A stretch of DNA of 64,000 bases from Burkholderia sp. WSM2232 (GTDB taxonomy: Bacteria > Pseudomonadota > Gammaproteobacteria > Burkholderiales > Burkholderiaceae): NCBI RefSeq assembly GCF_000472545.1, contig NZ_AWZV01000010.1, forward strand, positions 1 through 64,000. The letters are read 5' to 3'. The translations under genes and the position numbers were made by a program. Below the pieces are notes generated by a model. The model was not told where the DNA came from. It saw nothing but the letters and a program-made list of their open reading frames with translations, and searched no databases. Shown one piece after another: positions 34,624-44,222 of the stretch. The number at the start of each line of letters is the position of its first letter. Position 1 is the first letter of the stretch.

Positions 34624-35556
34624 ATGTCAGAAGTCCAGTCCACACGTCCCGACGCATCAGTCAGCGTCGAATCCGCCGCTCGTGCGTCGCTGAACATTCG
34701 CCGCCTGGCGGGTCGGATCGGTGCGCAGGTTGAAGGCGTCACACTGTCGCCCACGCTCGATCAGCCGACCTTCGAAGCAATCGAAAAGGCGCTCTACACG
34801 CACAAGGTGCTGTTCTTCCGCGGCCAGGGGCATCTGGACGATGCGAGCCAGGAAGGCTTCGCGCGTCGTTTCGGCGAAACAGTCGCGCATCCGACCGTGC
34901 CCTCACATGCAGGCAGTGCAGATCTGCTCGATCTCGACTCGGCACATGGCGCACGCGCCAATTCGTGGCACACCGACATTACTTTCGTCGATGCCTATCC
35001 GAAACTGTCGATTCTGCGTGCGATCACCATTCCACCTGTCGGCGGCGACACGGTCTGGGCCAACACGGCCGCTGCTTACGAGCGTCTGCCCGAGCCGCTG
35101 CGCGCGTTCGCCGACCACGCCCGCGCTATCCATACCAACGCTTACGATTACGCTTCGTCGCACGCTGAAGCAGACGATACGCAACTCAAGCGTTACCGCG
35201 AGGTATTCATCTCGAAGGTCTACGAGACCGAGCATCCGGTGGTCAGCGTGCATCCGGTCACGGGCGAGCGCACGCTCGTGCTCGGCCATTTCGCGCAGCG
35301 TTTCAGGGGACTGTCGGCTCAGGATTCTGCGAGCCTGCTGCAGGTGCTGCACGAACACATCACGCGTCTCGAGAATACTGTGCGCTGGCAATGGGCAGAA
35401 GGCGACGTCGCGATCTGGGACAACCGCGCAACTCAGCACTATGCGATCAACGACTACGGCGATTCGCGCCGCGTCGTACGTCGTGCCACGGTGAAAGGCG
35501 ACGTGCCGGTCGGTATCGACGGTAAGCGCAGCGTGGCGCTCAAGACGCCGGCATAA
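34624..35556 (+). CDS. TauD/AtsK-type Fe(II)/2-oxoglutarate dioxygenase
   Basis: 310 residues from ATG 34624, after GGGAGAGAG. The iron-binding HxD is SWHTDITF (His116, Asp118), the distal His is His272 in RATQHYAIND, and the 2-oxoglutarate Arg follows in SRRVVRRA. The family hydroxylates taurine, alkyl sulfonates or alkyl sulfates next to the sulfur group and releases sulfite, sulfate or an aldehyde. It leads the cluster that continues with a sulfonate-type ABC transporter 52 bp downstream. The exact substrate is not predictable. Confidence 0.92.
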   Translation: MSEVQSTRPDASVSVESAARASLNIRRLAGRIGAQVEGVTLSPTLDQPTFEAIEKALYTHKVLFFRGQGHLDDASQEGFARRFGETVAHPTVPSHAGSADLLDLDSAHGARANSWHTDITFVDAYPKLSILRAITIPPVGGDTVWANTAAAYERLPEPLRAFADHARAIHTNAYDYASSHAEADDTQLKRYREVFISKVYETEHPVVSVHPVTGERTLVLGHFAQRFRGLSAQDSASLLQVLHEHITRLENTVRWQWAEGDVAIWDNRATQHYAINDYGDSRRVVRRATVKGDVPVGIDGKRSVALKTPA

Positions 35557-35608
35557 GGCACACGAGCGGCGCTCGCGCCGCTGCTTCCCCTACCTGGATT
35601 TTCGCCCG

Positions 35609-36676
35609 ATGAGCTTTTTGCGTCTTATCAGAAGCGTCGCGATTGCGTGCGCGTGCGGTCTCGCCGCGACTACCGCTTTCGCCGATAAACCGTCCACCAT
35701 TCGCATCGGCGTCGCGCAGCAGGGCAACGGCGACCCGCCGACATTCGGCGGATCGTCGGCGGCAACCGTGCAGCAGCAACAACTGCTCGAAAGAGAATTT
35801 GCCGCCGACGGCATCAAGGTCGAGTGGCTCTTCTTCAAAGGCGCGGGTCCCGCGGTCAACGAGGCACTCGCGGACAAGTCAATAGACTTCGCGTTTCAGG
35901 GCGATCTGCCTTCGGTTCTCGGCCGCGCTAACGGCCTGAAAACACGCATCCTGCTCGAGTCCGGCGTGAGGGTGGGCGTGAAGATCGGCGTGCCGCCGGA
36001 CTCGGATGTGCACTCGATCAAGGATCTGAAAGGCAAGCGCGTCGGGCTCTTTCGCGGCACGAACCTGCAGACTGTCGCGGACAACGCACTCGCGAAAAAC
36101 GGCCTCGACGAACGTGAGCTGCGCGTGATCAATCTGGATACCGCAAGCGCGCTTGCCGCGCTCGCATCGAAAGGTATCGACGCGAGCGTCAACGACTACC
36201 ACCTGTACAAGCTGCGCGACCAGGGCCTCGCAAGGATCATCTACGAATCGCAGAACGATGGTCCGCAGTTTACCCGTCAGGCTCATCTGCTCGTGACCGA
36301 CGACTTCGAACATGCGCATCCGGACATCGTGCAACGCGTGGTGACCAGCTTCGTGAAGGGCGCGCAATGGTCGTCGAACGAAGCCAACCGGCAGGCACTA
36401 TTCAAGTCGTGGGCGCGCAGCGGTGTAAGCGAATCGTCGTGGAATGCGGAGTTTCCGCCCGGCTCGCTCAAGTCGCGCAATTCGCCGCTTGTCGATGCAT
36501 TCATCGTCGCGCGCTACAAGGCGGTTGCACAGGACGCGCTGAAACTCAAGCTGATACGTCAGCCTGTGCAGGTCGACGGCTGGTTCGAGACGCGCTATCT
36601 CGACAACGCGCTTCGCACGCTGAAGCTCGAGCACGAATGGACCCCGTACGACGCGGCAGGCAAGCCGCTCGGCTAA
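35609..36676 (+). CDS. Sulfonate-type ABC transporter substrate-binding protein (SsuA-like)
   Basis: 355 residues with a signal peptide of about 25 residues (ending TTAFA). It matches SsuA/NrtA-like proteins: KGAGPAVNEALADKSIDFAFQGDLPS and LKGKRVGLFRGTNLQTVADN. It should present a sulfonate or related anion to the two permeases encoded next. Stop to next ATG is 13 bp. Confidence 0.9.
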   Translation: MSFLRLIRSVAIACACGLAATTAFADKPSTIRIGVAQQGNGDPPTFGGSSAATVQQQQLLEREFAADGIKVEWLFFKGAGPAVNEALADKSIDFAFQGDLPSVLGRANGLKTRILLESGVRVGVKIGVPPDSDVHSIKDLKGKRVGLFRGTNLQTVADNALAKNGLDERELRVINLDTASALAALASKGIDASVNDYHLYKLRDQGLARIIYESQNDGPQFTRQAHLLVTDDFEHAHPDIVQRVVTSFVKGAQWSSNEANRQALFKSWARSGVSESSWNAEFPPGSLKSRNSPLVDAFIVARYKAVAQDALKLKLIRQPVQVDGWFETRYLDNALRTLKLEHEWTPYDAAGKPLG

Positions 36677-36689
36677 CCGGAGAGCGCCG

Positions 36690-37532
36690 ATGAGCGATAC
36701 CGTCACCCTACATCTGCAAACAGCCAACAGCCAGATTCCGGCACAGCCCCGGACGCTACCGCGGCGCTGGCGAGCGCTCGGCTGGGCACTCGCGCCGTGG
36801 GCGCTGCCGGCGGCACTCTTTGCGCTGTGGTGGCTAGGCTGCGAGCGCGGCTGGATTGCACCGCAGATCCTGCCGCCGCCCGCACGCGTGTACGCGACCT
36901 TCGTCGATCTCGCGCAAAGCGGCGATCTGCTGCACAACACGCTCATCAGCCTGCAGCGCGTGTTGTGCGGGTTCGTCGCCGGAACGCTGGGCGGCTTGCT
37001 GCTCGGAACGGCGCTCGGTTTGTCGCGTACGTTCGAGGCCTACGTGCTGCCGTCTTTCAACGCGATCGTGCAGATTCCGGTGCTCGGCTGGCTGCCGTTT
37101 CTACTGCTGCTCGTGGGCGTGGGCGAGCCGTTGAAGTACATCCTGATCGCACACGCGGCGCTCGTGCCGGCCACGCTCAGTACGTTGCAGGGTTTTCGCA
37201 ATGTGCCCGTCACGCTGGTCGAAGCGTCGCGCGTGTTCGGTTATACGCGCTGGCAGCGCATCGTGCATGTGGTGTTGCCGTGCGCCGTGCCTACGCTCGC
37301 AACCGGCGTGCGGCTCGCGTTCACCAAGGCGTGGCTTGCGCTTGTGGTCGTCGAACTGGTTGCCTCGTCCGAAGGGCTTGGCTACCTGATCGTGTATGGC
37401 CGCCAGTTGTTCCAGCTGGACCTCGTGATGGCGGCGGTCGTCGTCGTCGGGGCAATCGGCTTCGCGATCAACCGCGCGCTCGATGCGCTCGAACGGCGGC
37501 TGCGCCGCGGCTTGCCCTCGGCGTTCCGCTAA
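36690..37532 (+). CDS. ABC transporter permease (SsuC-like)
   Basis: 280 residues, BPD_transp_1 fold with about six membrane segments. The cytoplasmic coupling loop (EASRVFGYTRWQRIVHVVLPCA) with the EAA motif is typical of sulfonate/taurine permeases. It is one of two non-identical permeases in the operon. Confidence 0.92.
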   Translation: MSDTVTLHLQTANSQIPAQPRTLPRRWRALGWALAPWALPAALFALWWLGCERGWIAPQILPPPARVYATFVDLAQSGDLLHNTLISLQRVLCGFVAGTLGGLLLGTALGLSRTFEAYVLPSFNAIVQIPVLGWLPFLLLLVGVGEPLKYILIAHAALVPATLSTLQGFRNVPVTLVEASRVFGYTRWQRIVHVVLPCAVPTLATGVRLAFTKAWLALVVVELVASSEGLGYLIVYGRQLFQLDLVMAAVVVVGAIGFAINRALDALERRLRRGLPSAFR

Positions 37533-37552
37533 CCGACAGGAGGTCGAAGACG

Positions 37553-38434
37553 ATGGCCAGATTCGCTCAAACGTTCCTGTCGCGCAATGCGCCGCCGCGA
37601 TGCGATTGCGACGTCAATCGCGAGGTCAATGGCAAAGTCAACGGCAGTTCAGCGAAAAAGCACCGCCTGCCCGACCTGCGTGGCTTCGTCTTGCCGGCGC
37701 TTGCGTTCGCAATCTGGTGGGCCGTGAGCGCGATAAACGGCGGCAAGGGCGGACTGCTCGTCACGCCGGAGCAGGTCTGGCATACAACGTGGCAGCAGAT
37801 AACGAGCGGAGCACTCGCGAAGGCGCTCGGCGCATCGCTCGCGCGCGAGGCGAGCGGCTTTGCGATCGGCACCGTTCTCGGCCTTGCACTGGGTATTTCG
37901 CTCGGTCTGTCGCGCCTCGCCACTCGCATGATCGGCCCGAGCTTCGACACGTTCAAGCAAATCTCGCTGTTTGCGTGGATTCCGCTGATCTCCGTGTGGT
38001 TCGGTCTCGGCGACGCGGCAAAGGTCGTGTTCCTGTCGCTCGCCGCGTTGCTGCCGGTCGCGGCGCATACCTGCGACGGCATCCACGCGGTGTCGCGTTC
38101 CTACGTCGAAGCGGCGCGGGTGTTCCGCTATACGCGCTGGCAACTGGTGTGGCACGTCGTCCTTCCTGCTGCGTTGCCGTCCATTTTTACGGGCGTTTAT
38201 CTCGCGCTCATTTATTCGTGGCTGGCGACGCTCGGCGCGGAATACCTGCTGGTTGCCGGCAGCGGCATCGGCAACACGCTGATCGACGGCAGCGAGAATT
38301 TCCGCATGGACCTTGTGCTGTTCGGCATCGTGGTGGTGGGCGTGGTCGGTTCGCTGCTGAGTGGGCTCGCGCGTGCAGCCGAACGTGCAGTGCTCAAACG
38401 CCGTGGCGGCGCGTCACTGAAGGAGAGCGTGTAA
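37553..38434 (+). CDS. ABC transporter permease (SsuC-like), second subunit
   Basis: 293 residues from ATG 37553 (AGGAGG upstream). An N-terminal extension of about 40 residues with a short N/V/K/G repeat (NREVNGKVNG) precedes the membrane core. The EAA loop (EAARVFRYTRWQLVWHVVLPAA) is close to that of the first permease. Two distinct permeases suggest a heterodimer. The stop overlaps the next ATG (TAATG). Confidence 0.92.
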   Translation: MARFAQTFLSRNAPPRCDCDVNREVNGKVNGSSAKKHRLPDLRGFVLPALAFAIWWAVSAINGGKGGLLVTPEQVWHTTWQQITSGALAKALGASLAREASGFAIGTVLGLALGISLGLSRLATRMIGPSFDTFKQISLFAWIPLISVWFGLGDAAKVVFLSLAALLPVAAHTCDGIHAVSRSYVEAARVFRYTRWQLVWHVVLPAALPSIFTGVYLALIYSWLATLGAEYLLVAGSGIGNTLIDGSENFRMDLVLFGIVVVGVVGSLLSGLARAAERAVLKRRGGASLKESV

Positions 38435-39198
38435 TGACCAGTGTGATAGCAGAAGGCGTGGAGATCGACCGCGTCAGCAAGCACTATGCAACGCTGCCGG
38501 TGCTGGACAGCGTTTCGCTGCGGATTCGCGCAGGTGAATTTGTGAGCGTGCTGGGCGCGAGCGGCTGCGGTAAGTCGACGCTGCTGCGCCTGATCGCGGG
38601 ACTGGACACCGACTACAGCGGCGAAATTCGCGTAGCCGGCGAACGTGTGCGCGACACGTCGCTGCAACGCGGCATCGTGTTCCAGGATCACCGGCTGTTC
38701 CCGTGGCTCACCGCCGCGCAGAACGTCATGGCAGCACTGCGCAACGCGCCGCTGTCGCTCGCCGGGAAGCGCCGCGCGGTGGCCGAACATATTGCGCTGG
38801 TCGGGCTGGAAGGTTTTGAAAATGCGTATCCGCACGAGCTATCTGGCGGCATGGCGCAGCGCGTGGCGATTGCGCGCGGACTGGTGAACAGGCCGCGTGT
38901 GCTCCTGCTTGACGAGCCGTTCGGTGCGCTCGACGCGCAGACCCGAGGGCGCTTGCAGAACGAACTGCAGCGCATCTGGCAACACGAACGGATCACGATG
39001 GTGCTCGTCACGCACGACGTCGACGAAGCCATTTACCTCGGCGACCGCGTCGTCACGATGGCGCCGCGTCCCGGCCGTATCGAGCGCATTGCCGACGTGA
39101 ATCTGCCGCGGCCGCGCGAGCGCACCGATCCGCGCTACGTCGCCCTGCGCGACGAGCTCCTCGCTGGCTTCGGCCAGTCACCTACAGTTCAACCGTGA
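38434..39198 (+). CDS. ssuB: ABC transporter ATP-binding protein (SsuB/TauB-like)
   Basis: 254 residues from ATG 38434. Walker A GASGCGKST, signature LSGGMAQR, Walker B RVLLLDEPFG, H-loop LVTHD. It powers the sulfonate-type transporter and is translationally coupled to the permease gene. Five bases separate its stop from the next gene. Confidence 0.92.
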   Translation: MTSVIAEGVEIDRVSKHYATLPVLDSVSLRIRAGEFVSVLGASGCGKSTLLRLIAGLDTDYSGEIRVAGERVRDTSLQRGIVFQDHRLFPWLTAAQNVMAALRNAPLSLAGKRRAVAEHIALVGLEGFENAYPHELSGGMAQRVAIARGLVNRPRVLLLDEPFGALDAQTRGRLQNELQRIWQHERITMVLVTHDVDEAIYLGDRVVTMAPRPGRIERIADVNLPRPRERTDPRYVALRDELLAGFGQSPTVQP

Positions 39199-39202
39199 GA
39201 AC

Positions 39203-40561
39203 ATGAGCCAACGTCAGATCAAGCTCGGCGCGTTCCTGATGGAGACGGGCCACCACATCGCCGCATGGCGCCATCCGCAGGCGCACGCCACAGCCGGACT
39301 CGACTTCGCGCATTACGCAGAACTCGCGCAGATTGCGGAGCGCGCGAAGTTCGACACCATTTTTTTCGCCGACAGCGTGGGTGTGCGCGACACCGACCTT
39401 GCTTCGCTGTCGCGCACCGCGCGAGCCGATCACTTCGAACCCATTACGCTGCTCTCGGCGCTCTCCGCCGTCACCAGGCACATCGGACTCACGGCGACCG
39501 TATCGACGAGCTTCAACGAGCCATACAACGTGGCGCGCAAGTTCGCGTCGCTCGATCATCTGAGCGCTGGACGCGCCGGCTGGAACCTCGTCACGTCGAG
39601 CAGCGAAGCAGAAGCCCATAACTTCAGCCTGGATCATCATTTCGATCACCCGCTGCGCTACGAGCGTGCACGCGAGTTCTACGACGTCGTGACCGGCCTG
39701 TGGGATAGCTGGGAAGACGACGCATTCGTGCGCGACAAGTCGAGCGGCCTCTACTTCGATCCGGCGAAGCTTCATGCGCTGAACCATCGGGGCACGCACT
39801 TCAAGGTCAAGGGGCCGTTGAACGTCGCGCGTGCGCCGCAAGGCTGGCCGGTTGTGGTGCAGGCGGGTGCGTCCGAGGCGGGGCGCGAGCTGGCCGCGCA
39901 GACCGCGGAGGTGATCTTCGTCGCGCATCAGACGCTCGACGAAGCACAATCGTTCTACCGCGACGTTAAAGGACGGCTCGGCAAATACGGCCGCCATGCC
40001 GACGACCTGAAGATCATGCCGGGCATCTTCCCGGTGATTGGTCGCACGCAGCAAGAGGCCGACGAGAAGTTCGAGGCATTGCAGTCGCTGATCCATCCGG
40101 TCGTGGGCGTGTCGTTACTCTCCAAGATGACGGGCGGCGTCGATCTCTCGTCATTTCCCGTCGACGGTCCCGTGCCGGACCTGCCCGAGACGAACGGCGG
40201 CAGGAGCCGTCAACGTCTTCTACTCGACCTCGCGCGCCGGGAAAACCTGACGATTCGGGATCTGTATCTGCGCATAGCGGGCGCGCGCGGACATCAGCAG
40301 GTGGTCGGCACACCGCAGAGCATTGCGGACCAGTTGCAGCAGTGGTTCGAGGAGGGCGCCGCGGACGGCTTCAACATCATGTCGCCGTGGCTGCCAGGCG
40401 GGCTGGTCGAATTCGCCGATCAGGTAGTGCCCGAGTTGCAACGCAGAGGGCTCTTTCGAACCGAATACGAGGGGCGCACGCTGCGCGAGAACCTCGGCTT
40501 GCGGCGGCCTGCGAATCGTCACACGCTGGAACGCGCCGAGCGCGTTCCAGCGGCTGGATGA
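39203..40561 (+). CDS. LLM-class flavin monooxygenase (NtaA/SnaA/DszA family)
   Basis: 452 residues, typical of the NtaA/DszA branch of bacterial luciferase-like enzymes. Signature elements: METGHHIAAWRHP at the start, DTIFFADSVG, ITLLSALSAVT, WNLVTSS. They use reduced FMN and O2 to cleave C-S or C-N bonds, for example in sulfones or nitrilotriacetate. A separate FMN reductase is required and is not encoded nearby. It is closely related to the protein at 54512, with an almost identical 82-bp tract near the 3' end. Confidence 0.93.
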   Translation: MSQRQIKLGAFLMETGHHIAAWRHPQAHATAGLDFAHYAELAQIAERAKFDTIFFADSVGVRDTDLASLSRTARADHFEPITLLSALSAVTRHIGLTATVSTSFNEPYNVARKFASLDHLSAGRAGWNLVTSSSEAEAHNFSLDHHFDHPLRYERAREFYDVVTGLWDSWEDDAFVRDKSSGLYFDPAKLHALNHRGTHFKVKGPLNVARAPQGWPVVVQAGASEAGRELAAQTAEVIFVAHQTLDEAQSFYRDVKGRLGKYGRHADDLKIMPGIFPVIGRTQQEADEKFEALQSLIHPVVGVSLLSKMTGGVDLSSFPVDGPVPDLPETNGGRSRQRLLLDLARRENLTIRDLYLRIAGARGHQQVVGTPQSIADQLQQWFEEGAADGFNIMSPWLPGGLVEFADQVVPELQRRGLFRTEYEGRTLRENLGLRRPANRHTLERAERVPAAG

Positions 40562-40691
40562 TGCCTCTGCCGGTCGGTACACGCACCGCCCGGTGCCGCG
40601 TGTCGCGCTAGCCGTTGGGCGGCGGTCCGCTGCTCTCGCGACGCCGCCCTGGCGCGCCCCGATCTGCGGTGTCGCTTTTCCGCCGCCATCC

Positions 40692-40719
40692 ACGATTCAC
40701 AATCGACAATCCACAATCG
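40692..40719. repeat. Heptamer tandem repeat ACAATC(G/C)
   Basis: Three contiguous 7-bp copies of ACAATC(G/C) at 40699-40719 and a diverged copy (ACGATTC) at 40692-40698. It lies 155 bp upstream of the DszC-like gene, in an otherwise featureless 312-bp gap (40562-40873). Possible regulator-binding array; evidence is limited to the repeat. Confidence 0.5.
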
Positions 40720-40873
40720 CGCATATTCAAAGCTCGATTCGCTGGTTCCGCCGTGAAAATGCGGTGCCTATACTGCGGCGTCGAATCCACGGACACGGCC
40801 GCCGTGCAGATGTTTGCCGCGAAGTCGTGCCCGGCCATTTGATACCGCGCGCTTCAAAACAAGGACCCAGCAT

Positions 40874-42091
40874 ATGCACGCAGCTCAGCAACATCGTATT
40901 CAGACAACGCTGGAAGGCGCGCTCGCCGCATTGCCCGCGCTCGCCGAGGCGCTAGGAGAAGATGCTGCGCAACGCGAGCTACGGCGTGAATTGCCGTTCG
41001 ACCGCTTTGCGTTTTTCCGCGCATCGGGGCTGGGTGTGCTTCGATTTCCAGTTGAATGGGGCGGCCTCGGCGGATCGCTCGAAGATCTCTTTCACGTCGT
41101 CGCGACGCTCGCGGCACACGAGTCGAACGTGGCCCATGCGTTGCGGATTCACTTCGACCAGACTGAGCAATTGTTGCTGTCGCCGCGTTCCGCGTTCAAC
41201 GACAGGCAGATCGAACGAATTCGCAACGGCGCGATTTTCGGCGGTGCTTCGACCGAACTGGGAACCTCGCGCCCAGGCGAGATCGTCACGAAGCTGGTTC
41301 GCGACGGCGAGCATTTCCGCGTGAGCGGCAAAAAATACTACTCGACCGGCACGGCGTTTTCCGACTATGCGCGCATCAACGTGCAGGACGAGAACGACGA
41401 GAAGGTGTCCATCGTCATTCCGGTTTCGCGCAAGGGTCTGAGCGTGCTCGACGACTGGGACGGAATGGGCCAGAGAATGACCGCGAGCGGCAGTCTGGTG
41501 CTCGACAACGTGCAGGTTTTCGCCGACGAGATCGCCCCGCGCGGCTACACGACGCTCGCGGGCCGTCACGGCAGCGCGGTGCGTCAGTTGCATCTCGTAT
41601 CGGTGGCCGCGGGAATTGTGCGCAATATCGTCGCGGATGCGCGGCGCTACGTCACGCAATACGGGCGGCCCGTGCTGCACAGCGCGGCGCCTTCCGCTCG
41701 GGAAGACGCATTCGTGCAGCAGGTGGTGGGCGAGCTGGCCGCGCACAGTCTTTCGATTGATGCGCTGATCGCCAACAATGCGCGCACGCTCGATCGTTCC
41801 GCCCAGGCCATCCACAGCGGCGCTGCAGACGCCGAGGAGCGCGTGCTCGAAGGCGCGTTGACCACGGCAAAGACGCAGCTCGTGGTCAGCAAACTTGCGC
41901 TGCATGCCGGCGAGCGTCTGTTCGAAGTGGGTGGCGCATCGGCTACTGGGCGCGTGCATAACTTCGACAGGCACTGGCGCAATCTGCGGACTATCTTCAG
42001 CCACAATCCGCTGCTGCACAAAGCGCGGGTGGTAGGTGACTACGAGTTGAACGGCGTCACCACGCATCTCACAGAAGGACGCGTGTTCTGA
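40874..42091 (+). CDS. Acyl-CoA dehydrogenase-like flavin monooxygenase (DszC/SfnB type)
   Basis: 405 residues from ATG 40874. Acyl-CoA dehydrogenase fold with N-terminal, middle and C-terminal domains. In the C-terminal part RLFEVGGASATGRVHNFDRHWRNLRT matches DszC/SfnB-type proteins, which use reduced FMN to oxidise sulfur compounds rather than CoA thioesters. The context of LLM enzymes and transporters supports an organosulfur substrate. It probably starts the unit that runs into the peptide-type ABC genes, after a 512-bp gap. Confidence 0.88.
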   Translation: MHAAQQHRIQTTLEGALAALPALAEALGEDAAQRELRRELPFDRFAFFRASGLGVLRFPVEWGGLGGSLEDLFHVVATLAAHESNVAHALRIHFDQTEQLLLSPRSAFNDRQIERIRNGAIFGGASTELGTSRPGEIVTKLVRDGEHFRVSGKKYYSTGTAFSDYARINVQDENDEKVSIVIPVSRKGLSVLDDWDGMGQRMTASGSLVLDNVQVFADEIAPRGYTTLAGRHGSAVRQLHLVSVAAGIVRNIVADARRYVTQYGRPVLHSAAPSAREDAFVQQVVGELAAHSLSIDALIANNARTLDRSAQAIHSGAADAEERVLEGALTTAKTQLVVSKLALHAGERLFEVGGASATGRVHNFDRHWRNLRTIFSHNPLLHKARVVGDYELNGVTTHLTEGRVF

Positions 42092-42603
42092 ACGGGCAAC
42101 GCGCCGCATCCGCATATCGCAACGCCGGCCGTGCCGGCCGCGCAAGATGAGCCCTATCCGCGGCAGGGCGGCAGCGTCCTTGCCCGGAGCGGGCAATGTG
42201 TATCAGAACAGATGCTTGATGCCTGCCAATACCGCGACCTGCTCGGCCCTCGGCAATACATTGACATTCCTCATTTGATCCCTTAACGGTGCGCTGCTCG
42301 ATGAGTCGTCGCGCGTCTTTTGCATCGATTGGAAAGGACGGAGGCGCTGAGTCCGAACAACGTCCGGCTGTGTGCGCCGAAGCGTTGTGTCGTGGGCCTG
42401 CAACATCCCGCGCATGCACGCACGGTGCGCGTCGCTCGCGTGAAGAGCCTTTGTCCGCACCGTACTTTGCATATGCCGAACCGTTGGTTCATTTAGCGGG
42501 ACTGCGCCTTTATCGTAAGCGCTGCGCGAGCGGCATTGCTCGCTCGACCTCTTCTTAACAGGCCGACCGAACCGGCCGATGCACGAATACAAGGATGTAA
42601 GCA
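42092..42603. other. Intergenic region with GCCGGC dyad and porin-like remnant
   Basis: About 510 bp without an intact gene. A GCCGGC-CGT-GCCGGC dyad sits at about 42125-42139. On the minus strand the 3' end of a porin-like gene is visible (listed separately). The rest should contain the promoter of the peptide-type ABC operon, but no element is clear. Confidence 0.45.
42203..42262 (-). pseudogene. Possible 3' remnant of an outer-membrane porin gene
   Basis: The minus strand ends with AEQVAVLAGIKHLF and a stop. Burkholderia porins end in this style: a final beta strand, a G-(I/L/M)-(R/K)-H motif and a terminal Phe. Upstream in this frame nothing porin-like remains, so only about 18 codons survive. 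Short match, moderate support. Confidence 0.4.
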
Positions 42604-44211
42604 ATGGCCGGGCTCGACCGCCGCACCTTTCTGCTTTCTTCGACTGCCGCGTTAGCGGCTGCCGGGCTTCCGGCCCGAACTTTCGCGCAAGCCGCTGCGG
42701 CTTCCGTACCGCGCCGCGGCGGCACACTGAACATGTTGATCAACCCGGAGCCGCCGGTACTGGTGTCGATCTTTCAGACCACGGGCCCCGCACTGGTCGC
42801 GAGTTCCAAAGTGCTCGAAGGGCTCCTTGCCTATGACTTCGATATGCGGCCGAAGCCGCAACTGGCGACCGCGTGGACAGTCAGTCCCGATGGCCTGAAG
42901 TACAGCTTCACGTTGCGTCGCAACGTCAGATGGCACGACGGGCAGCCCTTCACATCGGCGGACGTGGCGTTCTCGATCGAGCTTCTGAAGTCGATTCACC
43001 CGCGCGGGCGCAGCACCTTCGCCAACGTCACGCGAGTGTCGACGCCCGACGCGCATAGCGCGGTCATCGAGTTGTCCAAACCGGCGCCGTATCTGCTGAA
43101 GGCGCTGTCAGCGGGCGAATCGCCCGTTGTGCCGAAGCACCTGTACGCGTCGGGCGATCCGCTTGGCAATCCGCATAACAATGCGCCCATCGGCACTGGC
43201 CCGTTTCGCTTCAAGTCGTGGACGCGCGGTGCGAATATTGTCTATGAGCGCAATCCGGACTACTGGGACAACGGCAAGCCGTATATCGACACTCTGGTAT
43301 TGAAAGTGATTCCGGACGCCGCCGCGCGCTCGGCCGCGTTCGAAACCGGCGCGCTCGATCTGGGCGGGGAAAATCCCGTGCCGCTGACGGATCTCCCGCG
43401 CCTCACGCAATTGCCGCAACTGGCCGTCGAAACGCGCGGCTACCGCTTTCTCGAACCGCTCGCGGAGATCGATTTCAATCTCCAGCATCCGATCCTGAAG
43501 GACCTGCGAGTGCGTCAGGCTATCGCGCATGCAATCAACCCTCAGGTGGTGTTGCGCACGGTCGCGTATGGCTACGCGGAGCTGTCGCCGACTCCGATCA
43601 CACCGGCCTCGCCGTACCACGACGCGAAGCTCGCACCCTACGCGTTCGACCTTGCCGCCGCCGAACAACTGCTGGACGCAGCGGGTTATCCGCGCAAAGC
43701 GGGCGGCGTGCGTTTGAACCTCACGCACGACTTTCTGCCCTACGGCGACATGTACCGCCGCCAGGCCGAGTATGTGAAGTCGGCGTTGGCACGCGTGGGC
43801 ATCGACGTGACGGTCCGCTCGCAGGACTTGCCCGCGTTCCTCAAGCGTGTGTACGCCGACCGCCAGTTCGACTTCACGAGCATCGGCGTAAATACGCTGT
43901 TCGATCCGAGCGTCGGCGTGCAGCGGCTTTACTGGTCGCGCAACATTCGTCCCGGCGTGCCGTTTTCCAACGCGCCGCATTACAGCAACGCGGAGGTCGA
44001 TCGGCTGCTCGAGAGCGCCGCTATCGAAACCGACGAGAACAGGCGCGTGGCGTTGTATCAGCAGTTCCAGCGGATCGTCTATCGCGATCTGCCGATTCTC
44101 AATCTCGTCGCACCGCGCATGGTCACGCTCGCGAACCGGCGGGTGAACAATCATACGGTGTCTGCCCAGGGCCTCGAAGGCAACCTGGCGGATGTTTATC
44201 TGAGCGCGTAA
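42604..44211 (+). CDS. Peptide/nickel-type ABC transporter substrate-binding protein (SBP_bac_5)
   Basis: 535 residues with a Tat-like signal (DRRTFLLSSTAALAAAG). SBP_bac_5 fold: TLRRNVRWHDGQPFTSADVAFS and the later VDRLLESAAIETDENRR segment. Clear paralogue of the protein at 51019: both contain HPRGRSTFANVT. In this setting it may bind an organosulfur compound or a glutathione-like peptide. First gene of a four-gene transporter unit. Confidence 0.9.
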   Translation: MAGLDRRTFLLSSTAALAAAGLPARTFAQAAAASVPRRGGTLNMLINPEPPVLVSIFQTTGPALVASSKVLEGLLAYDFDMRPKPQLATAWTVSPDGLKYSFTLRRNVRWHDGQPFTSADVAFSIELLKSIHPRGRSTFANVTRVSTPDAHSAVIELSKPAPYLLKALSAGESPVVPKHLYASGDPLGNPHNNAPIGTGPFRFKSWTRGANIVYERNPDYWDNGKPYIDTLVLKVIPDAAARSAAFETGALDLGGENPVPLTDLPRLTQLPQLAVETRGYRFLEPLAEIDFNLQHPILKDLRVRQAIAHAINPQVVLRTVAYGYAELSPTPITPASPYHDAKLAPYAFDLAAAEQLLDAAGYPRKAGGVRLNLTHDFLPYGDMYRRQAEYVKSALARVGIDVTVRSQDLPAFLKRVYADRQFDFTSIGVNTLFDPSVGVQRLYWSRNIRPGVPFSNAPHYSNAEVDRLLESAAIETDENRRVALYQQFQRIVYRDLPILNLVAPRMVTLANRRVNNHTVSAQGLEGNLADVYLSA

Positions 44212-44222
44212 CGGAGAGAACC

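Noticed and set aside
42125..42139. GCCGGC-CGT-GCCGGC dyad as terminator of the DszC-like gene
   Set aside because: Only six-bp arms with no T-run, and GCCGGC is common in this genome. A terminator cannot be claimed.
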